Assembly (NCBI GenBank): GCA_025769875.1
Contig: JAGFNK010000005.1
Location: 186,001 to 250,000 of the forward strand
Source of the DNA: Russula earlei
Taxonomy: Eukaryota; Basidiomycota; Agaricomycetes; Russulales; Russulaceae
DNA length: 64,000 nt
Direction of reading: 5' to 3'
Part shown: one piece after another, positions 11,669 through 21,386 of the stretch
How positions within the stretch are numbered: the stretch's first letter is position 1
Layout: every line of letters starts with the position of its first letter
The notes under the pieces: generated by a model
What the model was told of the DNA's origin: nothing
Seen by the model: only the letters and a program-made list of their open reading frames with translations
Database searches by the model: none
Translations under genes and position numbers: made by a program

Positions 11669-14161
11669 TCACACAGTATATCTGAACCCACTCCAGTAAT
11701 CGCCTTTCTTCACGCGTGCTTCGGTCACGCTGTCGTATCGCCCATTACGGAGGTTGGCGTTCTTATTATCGATCCCGTCGATCACCTCGTCCCGTTCGCC
11801 TCTGTCACGGGCTTCGTTCTCCCGCCTGAGGAGAACAGTATAGATGAGGGAGCTCAGCCAGCCTATGGCAATGTACGCGAGCACGATGCCATGGCCAAGC
11901 CTATACCACGGTCTGTCATTTTGGCGATACTGCATATGCGGTAACGGTAGATGAACGGTTTGTGCCGTATTCGTGAGCGGAAAGCACTTACAACGTTGGC
12001 CGTTACGGCGCCATTCAGATTGCCGCTGGATCGAGTGTTCGTCTGTTCGAAACGTCGCGGACAGAGCGGAGGTACTCACAACGAAAGGGCCAATCCTAAC
12101 GCCGAGGCGCGCTTATAAAAGCCTTCTACATTGCTTGAAATCCAAGCCCTGCGATACCACGTGAGACGGCTCGTGATTACAAAGGGAAATTAGTTGCCTA
12201 CGTGTTGTTCGCTGCTCAGAGTCGCCAATATCCAGTATCAGAAATTCATAGAACATACAGACTCTTTGAGCGTGGTTACGTACGGATTGTGGGATACACA
12301 GAACTGCAGGAACGTTCAGCAGAGAGGGAGGAGAGAGCATTTGCCTCGAAGAACTTACGCGGCCGCAAGGAAGATGGCAAAGTATGACAACGCAACACTG
12401 CGAGACAGTATCAGAATAAGATACGCCACGAAACCCATTCCAAATAATGCCCTGGAACTTTGGTGAGTGGGACATGCGATGGCCTTCAGCGACAAGGTGA
12501 GGGAACGACGAACAGGTTTAGGAGTCCCCTATGGCCAATCCGATCTCCCAAAAAGCCAACGGCGCAGGTAACCATGCATGCCCATGCATAAACCGGCACA
12601 GTCATGAGATTGGCATCTGTTGCATTGAATCCCAACTGCATTCGGACTATTAGTTAAGCCCGCTGGTTGCTGCAAGACCTTATTCACCTCTCTGATGATT
12701 GTCGGCATGAATAAAGATATGGAAGATGTGGCACCAGCGCTTTGAGTAGATCAATATACTTTGGGGGCCAAATGCTCGTATGGAACGACGCCTACATTCC
12801 CATACACAATCCCACTGAGAACGAGGTTATTATGATGTGCAATCAGATTTAGGGAGTGAACCCACTTGCTACGTATGTTTTCCAGTCTTTTAGGGACTGC
12901 CACACGTACTCGATTTTGTACTCTTCTCCACCAGCGCTGTGTCGTTGATCCGCTTTCAAATCGCGGATCATGTACAAACCTATGCATATTCTATGTCAGC
13001 ACGACTTTTTCTTGTGGATATAGGTGTGGATGTGAGCATACGCTCAGCCTCCGTCAAAAATTTGGCCGTCTCCGGGAAGTCTTGAAGGAATCCACGGTGA
13101 AACACAGGCAACGAGAACGGTGGCAAGTCCTTCTAGAATGAAGATCCATGCCCACCCAGGGCGTCCGCCAATGCCGTCCATATTGTGGATAGCCACGGCT
13201 AGGAAGCCGCCTGGCCAACACAATGTTCAACAAATGCTCTGTGATCTAAATAAACTCCTGTACTCACTGAACGCGCCCGCAGTTGTGGCAGCGGAGAAAA
13301 ACACTGCGACACGGGTGCCAAGTTCTGAACGCTTATACCAGCTGAGCAGTGCGTGAGCATCAGATGGGGCTCCTTTGTTGCGACTGTCACGGAGTTGCTG
13401 TGTAACAACTCACCATGATAGATAGAACACGATGCCTGGATACAACCCCGCTTCGGCCAAACCCAACAGAAATCGGAGAACTGAACTCTCGTCAATCTGT
13501 GCTGGTGAGGCTGAATAGGCAAGGGCATACCAATAAGATCACCGTAGTTATGTGCAAAGCCATGACACATCTCAAAAGTCGAAGATTCGATCTTATCAAA
13601 CCAAGAGGTGGAGTTGGAGCGGCAACTTACCATTACAATTCCCCATGAGAATACTAGAAAGGGAATCCATCGAGATGGTCGAAAATATCTTAGGACAAGA
13701 TTGCTCGGGACCTTTTCAAAATGGTACGTATATTAATCGGATAGAGGAGATACACCCCTACCTCGAACAGGGCATAGGGAAAGAAAAAGACCGTGAGCGC
13801 TATGAGGTACTGCTTATCTGTGACGTGCAAACTCTCCTGCATGTTGTATAGCTATGGGGTTGAACAAAGTGCGTGAGGGGACGGAAAACGCGTGAGCGTG
13901 CAGACGGGTACGCACGCGTGCATTCCCTATATTACCTCTGTCGAGAAAGCTCATGAGGTAGAGCAGGGTCAACCATGGCAAAAATCGGATATCCATCTTG
14001 CGTTTCAACTTGCTAGGGTCGACGGTCGAAATATCGACTTCTGGACCATAGAGATTAGGTGAGGGTAAAGACAGGTCTTTTTGCTCCACATCGATGTGCT
14101 CCTCATTCTTGCTGTCAGATTTACTACGCTCACCATTGACGTGGGCTGAGGGTGGAAGCAT
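11669..14161 (-). CDS. MFS permease, anion:cation symporter (DAL5/allantoate-like) family
   Basis: ATG 14161-14159 begins a long hydrophilic N-terminus, then LKRKMDIRFLPWLTLLYLMS and FLDRGNIGNAR, the diagnostic first helix and loop of the ACS family. Later exons show YLIALTVFFFPYALFE, VPSNLVLRYFRPSRWIPFLV, HNMDGIGGRPGWAWIFILEG and a C-terminal RPWYRLGHGIVLAYIAIGWL with a long cytosolic tail ending GFRYTV. Twelve membrane segments are expected. Relatives import allantoate, ureidosuccinate, nicotinate, pantothenate or dipeptides; substrate is not predictable here. The gene carries many short introns. Its upstream region holds three GCGGAGT copies that could be a regulatory cluster. Confidence 0.9.
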
Positions 14162-14853
14162 TATGGCCGCTCGAGAAGAGTTGAAGACCTCCTATTCATC
14201 GGCCTTTATACGGATTCGTGCCCGTCCGTATCAACCTTTTGATATTTCGAGAAGCAACAAGAGAAGCAAGGTCATGATGCTGGCAGGCGGCGTTTAAGTA
14301 TCGGATGGGTGCTATTCTACATCAGGATCCCGCTAGAAACACCTGTAAATGACTAGTCTAGTAATTCTAGTGAGACTGGTGTATGTTTTCCATCATGAAA
14401 ACACGCACTTGAGAAAGAAACACAAGCCAGTGGGAGGAGTGGCTTTATCGGGAACACCACCTTCCTTTCGGGGTTTATAGGCGGAGTTGCGGAGTGTAAA
14501 GCACAGCGGAGTCAAAGCAGGGCTGCTTTGCGTTCCTTCGAACCCAACTTGGTATGAACGTGAGTGTTGAACCATCTCTCCTCCCTCTTCCGGATGAGTT
14601 TTACACTGCTGTGCACCAGACTGAGTGCATCTTGCCTATGGTGACTCATTGCTGGCCCTCATCATACGCTAGAGGGTCCTGACTATTCTCTCTGTCTTCT
14701 ATCTTATCTTTCGCGTTGGGATACTGACCATGTACTTCCTAGACGGTCTCTCATTTCTTCAAGTCTAAAAACGTTTTCAACAAGTGTAACAGATATATAC
14801 CTATCAGATGATCCCTTCGTTTCCCACATATAACATGTGGCACTGCCGTTTTT
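14162..14853. other. Intergenic region with DAL5-like permease promoter
   Basis: About 690 bp without a gene lie between the permease start and the aldehyde dehydrogenase stop, both on the minus strand. The only structure seen is a cluster of GCGGAGT heptamers at 14481-14512. Confidence 0.55.
14481..14512. promoter_or_regulatory. Cluster of three GCGGAGT heptamers
   Basis: Identical heptamers occur at 14481-14487, 14489-14495 and 14506-14512, about 320-350 bp upstream of the permease ATG. The first two give a CGG-N5-CGG direct repeat, the type of half-site arrangement bound by fungal Zn2Cys6 factors. That reading is inference. Confidence 0.4.
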
Positions 14854-17053
14854 TCACGTCGTTTTGATTTTCATGAGCACCGATTTCGCCCGCGTCAGCT
14901 GATCATAACCTGTGATCGATGCGATGAGATGGATAAAGAATTGAATATGCATAAGTACGCACCAAATTTGCTCAAGCTTACTCCGCGCCCACTCTGCCTC
15001 ACACCAGTCCAAGCAAGTGCCGGGTCCAAGTAGTCGCATCTATATAATTCCAATCAGCCGTCGTTTCGGACTCATACAGAGTTGTACTTGCCGGTTGAGG
15101 TAAACAGTCCCGGTCTCAAGTTCGTCCACCAGTCTCAAAAAGGCTTCATGGGATTCAGGATTCTTCTCTGCGTCAGTCCATACTGAGGCGGTCAGGCCAT
15201 ACGGAGAGTCGTTCATGAGGCGGACCGCCTCTTCATCACCTGAAACCTGCGCGACGTTGGCGCCCAGAAACACGGCACAAGAGTACCTACTTTTTGAATC
15301 CCGATAATAGGTCCGAATGTTTCTAGCTATCCGACACAGTAAGTTTGTTGACAACCTCCGTCCATAATCATCACGAACCACCATGACATCCATTGCTATT
15401 TCTCACATCAGTGCGGCATGATAAGTGATGGTTGCAACTCTGACTCACTGTGATTGACGTCAACTAGTACTTGCGGCGCAACATACCCAGTCTCTTCTAG
15501 TTTTCCTCTGTGTGTCCTCGATTAATGAATCATTAACGAATGAATGAACAAGATATACATTTCTGGGGTCACGAAATGTTCTTCAGGGATCAGAGCTTTG
15601 GCTCCAGCCTCGACTACGACGAATTGTTGGGGTGATCAGTGACAATCTTCACACATGTCGAGTGATACTGACGAGCATCATGAACCTGCTTGCGGATACG
15701 CTTTGCGTGTTCAGGATTAACCACAGGTCCCAGGGTTGTCTCCAATTTTGTCGGGTCGCCAAGTTTATAGCTCTGAGGAACATGGAGATTACTTCCTGCT
15801 ACGGGAACACGGGCTACGGGGACTTACCTTGGCTATATCCACAAATTTACTGACAAATTCGTCATACACCGACTCGTGGACATAGATACGCTGTCGTGGC
15901 CAGTCAAAACGTTAGGCCAATCGTTAATTCAGACGGATCTCACCTCGACTGCGCAGCAACTCTGGCCAGCATTGAAGAAGGCACCTTGGGAGCATGTAAG
16001 GGAGCTGCCGCAAATAGAAAGCTTGGATGATCCCCACCGTCCGCCAATTCAGCTGCTGCAAAAGCCAGATCTGCATCGGGCCGAACATAAGCGGGGTCTT
16101 TCCCACCTAACTTTGAATGACATTCACCCGCCGACGGTCTGCACAGAGGAATAACGAGCACACCTCCAGAGCAACGCCCTTGAATCCTGACGCCTCAACT
16201 GCTGCCTTTTCTACCGAACGTCCCCCTGCGACGCTTCCTGTGAACGACACAAATTCCACGAGAGGGTGTTGGATGACGAAGGTTGCGAGAGTCGGCGATA
16301 GGTGCAGGACTTGAATGACATCCTTGGGAACTCCGGCGCGATCCAAAGCGAGAGCCAATCGCTCCGCAGAAAGAGGACTTTGAGGTGATGGCTTCAGCAG
16401 TACTGAGTTGCCAGCGATGATTGCTGGCAATACCGAGTTGATCGATGCAAGATACGGGTAACTGGTGAATGCCAGTGGGTATCAGATTCTTGTTGGTAAG
16501 GACATAGAGTTGGTAGTATCACCCACTTCCAAGGAGAAATGACGAGGACGACGCCTAGAGGTGTGCGACGGATGAAACGACGGTATCCTGGCTGATCGGT
16601 GTCCTTGAGGCTCACATCGGCAAGGCAGGACTCCGCGATCGAGAGCATATACTTTGTTCGATCAAGAGTGCCACGTATTTCTCCCGCTCCCTGTGATACC
16701 GGCCTGCACAACGGCGCACCGGTCGATGGGTTTCGAAGGCCATAAGGCATGGAATACGCACCGCCCAATCTGCAGGGTGAGTTCGCGTGGAATTTCATCT
16801 CTCATTTTCGAGAATTCATCCTAACGATATGTCCCGCTCTCAGCTGGTGGGCTACGGCAGTTCCTCAAGACCGCATACGTACCACAAACTTGGTACCGAT
16901 CGCAAGGCGATCCTTCAACGAGACGCGAGCCCAGGCTTTCTGGGCCACGGCTGCGCGCTTGATGAGACCATCTAGGTCTGCTTCAGTGGGATAGACACGA
17001 GTCACCAGGGGCTGTTGGCTGTGAGGGATGATGGTTGTCTGTGAGGAAGCCAT
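14854..17053 (-). CDS. NAD(P)-dependent aldehyde dehydrogenase
   Basis: ATG 17053-17051 starts MASSQTTIIPHSQQPL. Spliced exons show RTPLGVVLVISPW, the nucleotide-binding segment AIIAGNSVLLKPSPQSP, VEFVSFTGSVAGGRSVEKAA, the general-base Glu in GVALELGGKDPAYVRPDADL, and the catalytic Cys motif AFFNAGQSCCAVERIYVHES near 15955. The last exons give NDSPYGLTASVWT, ETGTVYLNR and SGRGVSLSKFGYDQLTRAKS. This is a complete ALDH-superfamily enzyme of about 470 residues that oxidises an aldehyde to its acid, with no targeting signal obvious. The exact substrate is open; it does not look like the classical betaine or methylmalonate types. The start lies only 14 nt downstream of the UreD stop on the same strand, so its promoter must overlap UreD or be shared with it. 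Confidence 0.93.
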
Positions 17054-17067
17054 CTTGACTTTAACCT

Positions 17068-18087
17068 TTACACAAACGCCTTGCTATATACCTCCTCGCC
17101 GATGACGTCAACTATTCCCCGCAGAGCATGTGCAAGCCACGTCTTCACCGCCTCGGTCTCCTTCCCTGCGACCCGCACTACCCTCCCGTCAGGCTCCCCA
17201 TGTACCCCGCTCAGCGACCACAGCAAGTCCAGCGGTTCCCTGAGCTGAAACACGCTGATTCTCCACATCTCCTCCTCCAGCTCCCGCACCAACCCCTGTA
17301 CTACCGGCCCATAAAGCAGCACCGTCGCATAGCACGCGTACGGGCCCATCCTATCCGCGAGCGCGCGCCGCGGAAGCAGTTGTCCGCGCGCAGCGCTGCC
17401 ACCGTCTAGCAACACCACATCGCGCGCGGTACGCACCCCATCGACAAACACCTCGTTGGAGCTGTAATACTTGGTGAATGCCCATTCTTCCCCCCGCGCA
17501 CGACGGCCGGACGTGTACCAGTCGAGCAGCACGGCGGACGCGCCGCGTGCTAGGCGGAACGTCTGGACTTGGCGGTATGCTGCGTCGCGGAAGCAGGTGA
17601 CCGGATCCGGGAGCATGAAGAGCGCGCCGCCCGTGGCGATGGACACATCTAGGCGCTGTGTCGTCGTCGTCGTCGTCGTCGTTGTCACGTTCGGGCTATT
17701 TGGTGAACTGGGTGCAGCGCGGACGGCAGCTCGGCCGCCTGGTCTAGCTTTGAACACCTTTGTCGATCCCTGTCGCGTGAAATAGATTGCGTGTGCTTTT
17801 CTCAGATCCGGGGCGAATTGAGGGATTGGGTCCATCAAGAGACATACCTGAGAGAGGAGCACCAGTCGTGCATCTTGTTCAATCTCTATGGAGATGAATA
17901 TGCTATCTCCTCCAACAAGTCCCCCGCCATAAGTCATCATGTAGACCACCGCTACGCCTTCTTGTTGCATCCGCGGGGATAAAAGCTTTAACGGATACGT
18001 GTAGGATAGCACAGGGAATACGACTCGATTGTTATGGATTTGTGCCCTGATCTTGCCATGGCCTGCATCTTGGCCAATGTTGCTCAT
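17068..18087 (-). CDS. ureD: Urease accessory protein UreD
   Basis: The start is ATG 18087-18085 (MSNIGQDAGHGKIRAQIHNN); codons further upstream lack an ATG. The protein shows VVYMMTYGGGLVGGDSI, the conserved QGSTKVFKARPGG after splicing, CFRDAAYRQVQTFRLA and LLDWYTSGRRARGEEWAF, all characteristic of UreD/UreH. UreD binds apo-urease and with UreF and UreG delivers nickel to its active site, in the cytosol. The intron at 17847-17770 (78 nt) is in frame and stop-free, so an unspliced reading inserts 26 residues into a conserved motif. A poly-Thr run is encoded by a GTC/GAC trinucleotide repeat near 17660-17685. No other urease gene is in the window. Confidence 0.93.
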   Translation of the reverse strand: MSNIGQDAGHGKIRAQIHNNRVVFPVLSYTYPLKLLSPRMQQEGVAVVYMMTYGGGLVGGDSIFISIEIEQDARLVLLSQVCLLMDPIPQFAPDLRKAHAIYFTRQGSTKVFKARPGGRAAVRAAPSSPNSPNVTTTTTTTTTQRLDVSIATGGALFMLPDPVTCFRDAAYRQVQTFRLARGASAVLLDWYTSGRRARGEEWAFTKYYSSNEVFVDGVRTARDVVLLDGGSAARGQLLPRRALADRMGPYACYATVLLYGPVVQGLVRELEEEMWRISVFQLREPLDLLWSLSGVHGEPDGRVVRVAGKETEAVKTWLAHALRGIVDVIGEEVYSKAFV

Positions 18088-18419
18088 GGAGTTGGATAAG
18101 TGACACTTTGGTGTCAAGGTGAGAGTGAAGGAATGTGATTAGGTTTTAAGAGTGAATCTCATATTTAATGCGGAGACCATACATGCGAGGGGAGTCGATT
18201 CTAAGGAGCGTGTTGCGGATTGACATATAGGTAATATATACAAGGGAAACGAATGGGCGTAACGAGAATGGGGATAACATGGGGGGTTTGTCGAGATAAA
18301 GGGTAATTCGGAACAGCTGCTAAAAAAGTGACATCGTTATACGGTGAAAAGGCGATTAACCGAAGGAATAAGATAATCATGGTCATTACACGAGAAGCAC
18401 CAGATCTGAAGGAGAGAAA
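18088..18419. other. Intergenic, UreD promoter side
   Basis: About 330 bp between the UreD start and the stop of the Byr4-like gene, both minus strand. It should hold the UreD (and possibly aldehyde dehydrogenase) promoter. No feature recognised. Confidence 0.4.
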
Positions 18420-21127
18420 TCAATACTTGCGAGTTGCCAACGCGCGGATTTCATATAAATATGAGCGACAGTTGGGAGAGAAAGAATTGCCGTGTTTGCC
18501 CTTCCACCCACGCATCTCTTGTCGATGACGTTCTTCTGCAAGCCTGCAAGTCTCTAGGAATGTGTCATCAACATCATAAACCATAGATGCACGGGAACCC
18601 CGCTCGCTGCCAGAGTCCGAAAGACTTTGGGCGCGGCTACGTGTCGAAACAGGTGACTCAATCCTGCTGGAGGCTGCACTACTGCTGGTTTCAGAGATGA
18701 GGCTAGATGAATTCCATGATGGAGCAGCACGAATGGTGCCGCCGTGTGCTTCCCAGACGGTGGTATCCTCCTCGTCATCAGCTAAGTCGGCAAAGACGTC
18801 TGGCTCCTCGTCTTCCGGGGAAAGTGTTGATATCCAACACATGCGGCCGGGATCAAATATCATGTTCCCAACTCTCCGGGCACCAGACGCAAAGGAACCA
18901 GCTGGGGATCCTACTGAAGATCCCGTCAAGTGTGTTATGAGCGCCGGTCGAGTTGGCGGCATGGCCGCATCGAACTCGCGGAGTGCTTGGTCATTTCCCT
19001 CCCACCGAAGTGTATGAGGATTCCACCTCATCTCACCGACGGCTTAAGTCCATTGTCAATGGAAAATAATAAGATAAGAAACAGCAATGGCGCACTTTTA
19101 GCAGCACTGGGGCCACCTAGATTCCGAATCAACGTAGGTTTCCGCCACGTCGGATTTAGTGGAGAGGTGACTTTCTTTTGTGGAGGGGAGTGATCGGAGG
19201 TTGGTAACTTCGTAGGAAGTTCAATTCTTCCCGTGCGCTTGAGAGTGCGGGGAGGCACTTCGGGGCCTTGGTAGGCTCAGATGTGAATATGTATTCGGAG
19301 CGGTTCGAAACGAAAACACCATACCTGAGCCACCCATCGATAGAGTACGAGTGGACTTCTTCCGCATCACACTCATTCCAGAGTCTTTGTTCTCGATGGC
19401 CCTATCCCGACTCGTACCAACCACGCGGCTACCATACGCCTTCGGCTGGATATGAAATCGACTTTCTTTATCTCGATTTGTGGGTAAATCCTCAAAGGCA
19501 TCGAGCTCGGTACCATCGCCATATAGCCTTTGTCGTCTTGGCTTCTTGAGCACTTTCGGGGCGGACGTGGATGCATTTGAACTGCTAGTTCCAGATCGCG
19601 AACACAAACTGAGTGACGATGGTGGGCGTGGGAGAACAGGAGAGGTAGCGCGAGGTGTGACAGAGGACGACGGTGGAAAGACGGTCGAAATGGGAGGACG
19701 TGCCTTCAGGCGAGACGACGATGTTGGCATGGTTAACCGCAACGCAACAGGGTTCGAAGATGGAGTAGAGGGACGCGTCGGCGGTACATTATACTCAAGC
19801 GCACGCATTCTACTTGTAGAACTCGTGTGTGTCTTCGCCCGTGAAGACGCGGTCGGAGCATCGTACCTCGGAAATTGTGTCGACGCAACAGGAGAGGGGA
19901 CGAAAGATGGACTTGGTTCAATGCCAGAAACCTGGGAGTGGCTAACTTCCATCAATGACGATAGCGAGGCTTTGCGAGTGAGACGTTTGTGTGAAGAGGG
20001 AGGGGAGGCAGGCTTGAGACCAGAATGGGATTTCTGACCTCTCAAACTGCCGGATTTTGCCGCGAGGAAGGAACTACTATTTGTGGCAGGAGCAGACAGC
20101 AACGCTTGATAGGAATGAGCGCGTGTTGGCTGAGCACGTGGTGGAGGCGAGGGGGAAAGTCTGATCTTCTGAAGCTGGCGTGAGGAGGCGGGCGGCGGGG
20201 GGATCGGAGATTTGGTGCGTTCTGTCCGTGTTTTTCTGGTAGGCTTGACAGATGGTGGGCGGGAGGGCACATTATTGGAATGAGCCCCCGAAGTAGAATG
20301 TCGTTTAGATGAGTGTTGTTGGGCGTTTTGAAGTAGTCGACTCGGGCTGAAGTCGGCATCATCGTCGATAACGAGCCCGATTTCAATGTCATCCTCTGGG
20401 TCAGGGGTTGCTACCTTTGGGATGAACTCAGCAGCTGGTGCCTTTTTCTTCATCTCCAGGATTTTGGCCAGTTGCTTGCCACAGGTGCCCGACTCGAAGA
20501 GGGCAGATGGAATGACTAAACCCTCGAGCTCTCCATCGTCCTCTCCATCATCCTCCGTTTCAGTCTCCGGAAGAGATGTGGAGGTAGAGGAGGTTGAGCC
20601 GTGGATCGAAAACCCAGGGTGGAGTAAGTATCCGAGGATTGGGAGGAGGATGACGTCTGGTCCTTGTCACCCCATTCGAGAGAATTCTTGGATGATTGGT
20701 GCGAAAGGGGTCGAAGGGATAATTTTGTAAGATCCGAAGGGAGAATGAATGCAGATTCGAAGTCTTCGTCGATTGTGGTGGGAGTGATGGGGTTCGGGTC
20801 GACCTTGGGACGGAGTGTATCCATCTTTATAGTGGATACACCCTCTTCCTCTTCGTCATCTTCTTCGAGTGTGTGTTGTAAGGGGGGACGGATAGAGAAA
20901 GATTGATGCGGGGGATGGAAGATCCGCTCTGGAAGAGCGACGAGGCGGGCGGGGACCGCCCGAACCCTTGCGCCTCCTGTCTCACCTAGATCCATCTCGA
21001 TGTCCCAATCTTCAACATCATCCTTGTCCGACTCGGGATCGAGGGCGTGAAGAGGTCCGTCGTCAGTGAGGTCGAAATCAGCATCCGGCCACTCTTCGGT
21101 GATGGGTGGAGCGGGGATGCGATTCAT
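18420..21127 (-). CDS. byr4: Byr4/Bfa1-like regulator of the septation/mitotic exit GTPase
   Basis: ATG 21127-21125 starts MNRIPAPPITEEWPDADFDL, and the exon continues with EDWDIEMDLGETGGA, the acidic Byr4 N-terminal block. The middle shows ELEGLVIPSALFESG, ILEMKKKAPAAEF, GDGTELDAFEDLPTNRDKES, then after two introns RKPTLIRNLGG, MRWNPHTLRWEGNDQALREF, RVGNMIFDPGRMCWISTLSP and a tail with ETCRLAEERHRQEMRGW. Byr4/Bfa1 partners Cdc16/Bub2 to form the two-part GAP for Spg1/Tem1 at the spindle pole body. The protein is long and Ser/Pro-rich, as usual for the family. The frame changes near 20580-20630, between SSDTYSTLGF and STSTSLPETETED, and no GT-AG intron of suitable phase was found. Confidence 0.85.
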
Positions 21128-21386
21128 AGATAGGACGTCCGGAGGATGTATGGGGACTGGGATAGTCCCCTCAACTGAAAAGAGAGGGGGATATTAGAGA
21201 GAAAGAAGAAGAAAAAAAAAAGGAGGGAGAGGGGGGATTATTGAGAGATTGAGTGTATGCGTCGGTGAGGGAATGTGAGTGGGCGGACCGCGTGAGAATT
21301 TCCCCCCCATCTATGTTACATACGTCACATTTGCATTGCATCCATGTCACATTTGTCACACGGTTATTGTCATCGATGGTGGCTCA

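Noticed and set aside
19480..20037. 185-codon plus-strand frame
   Set aside because: Antisense to the Byr4-like coding region, whose own frame carries the family motifs.
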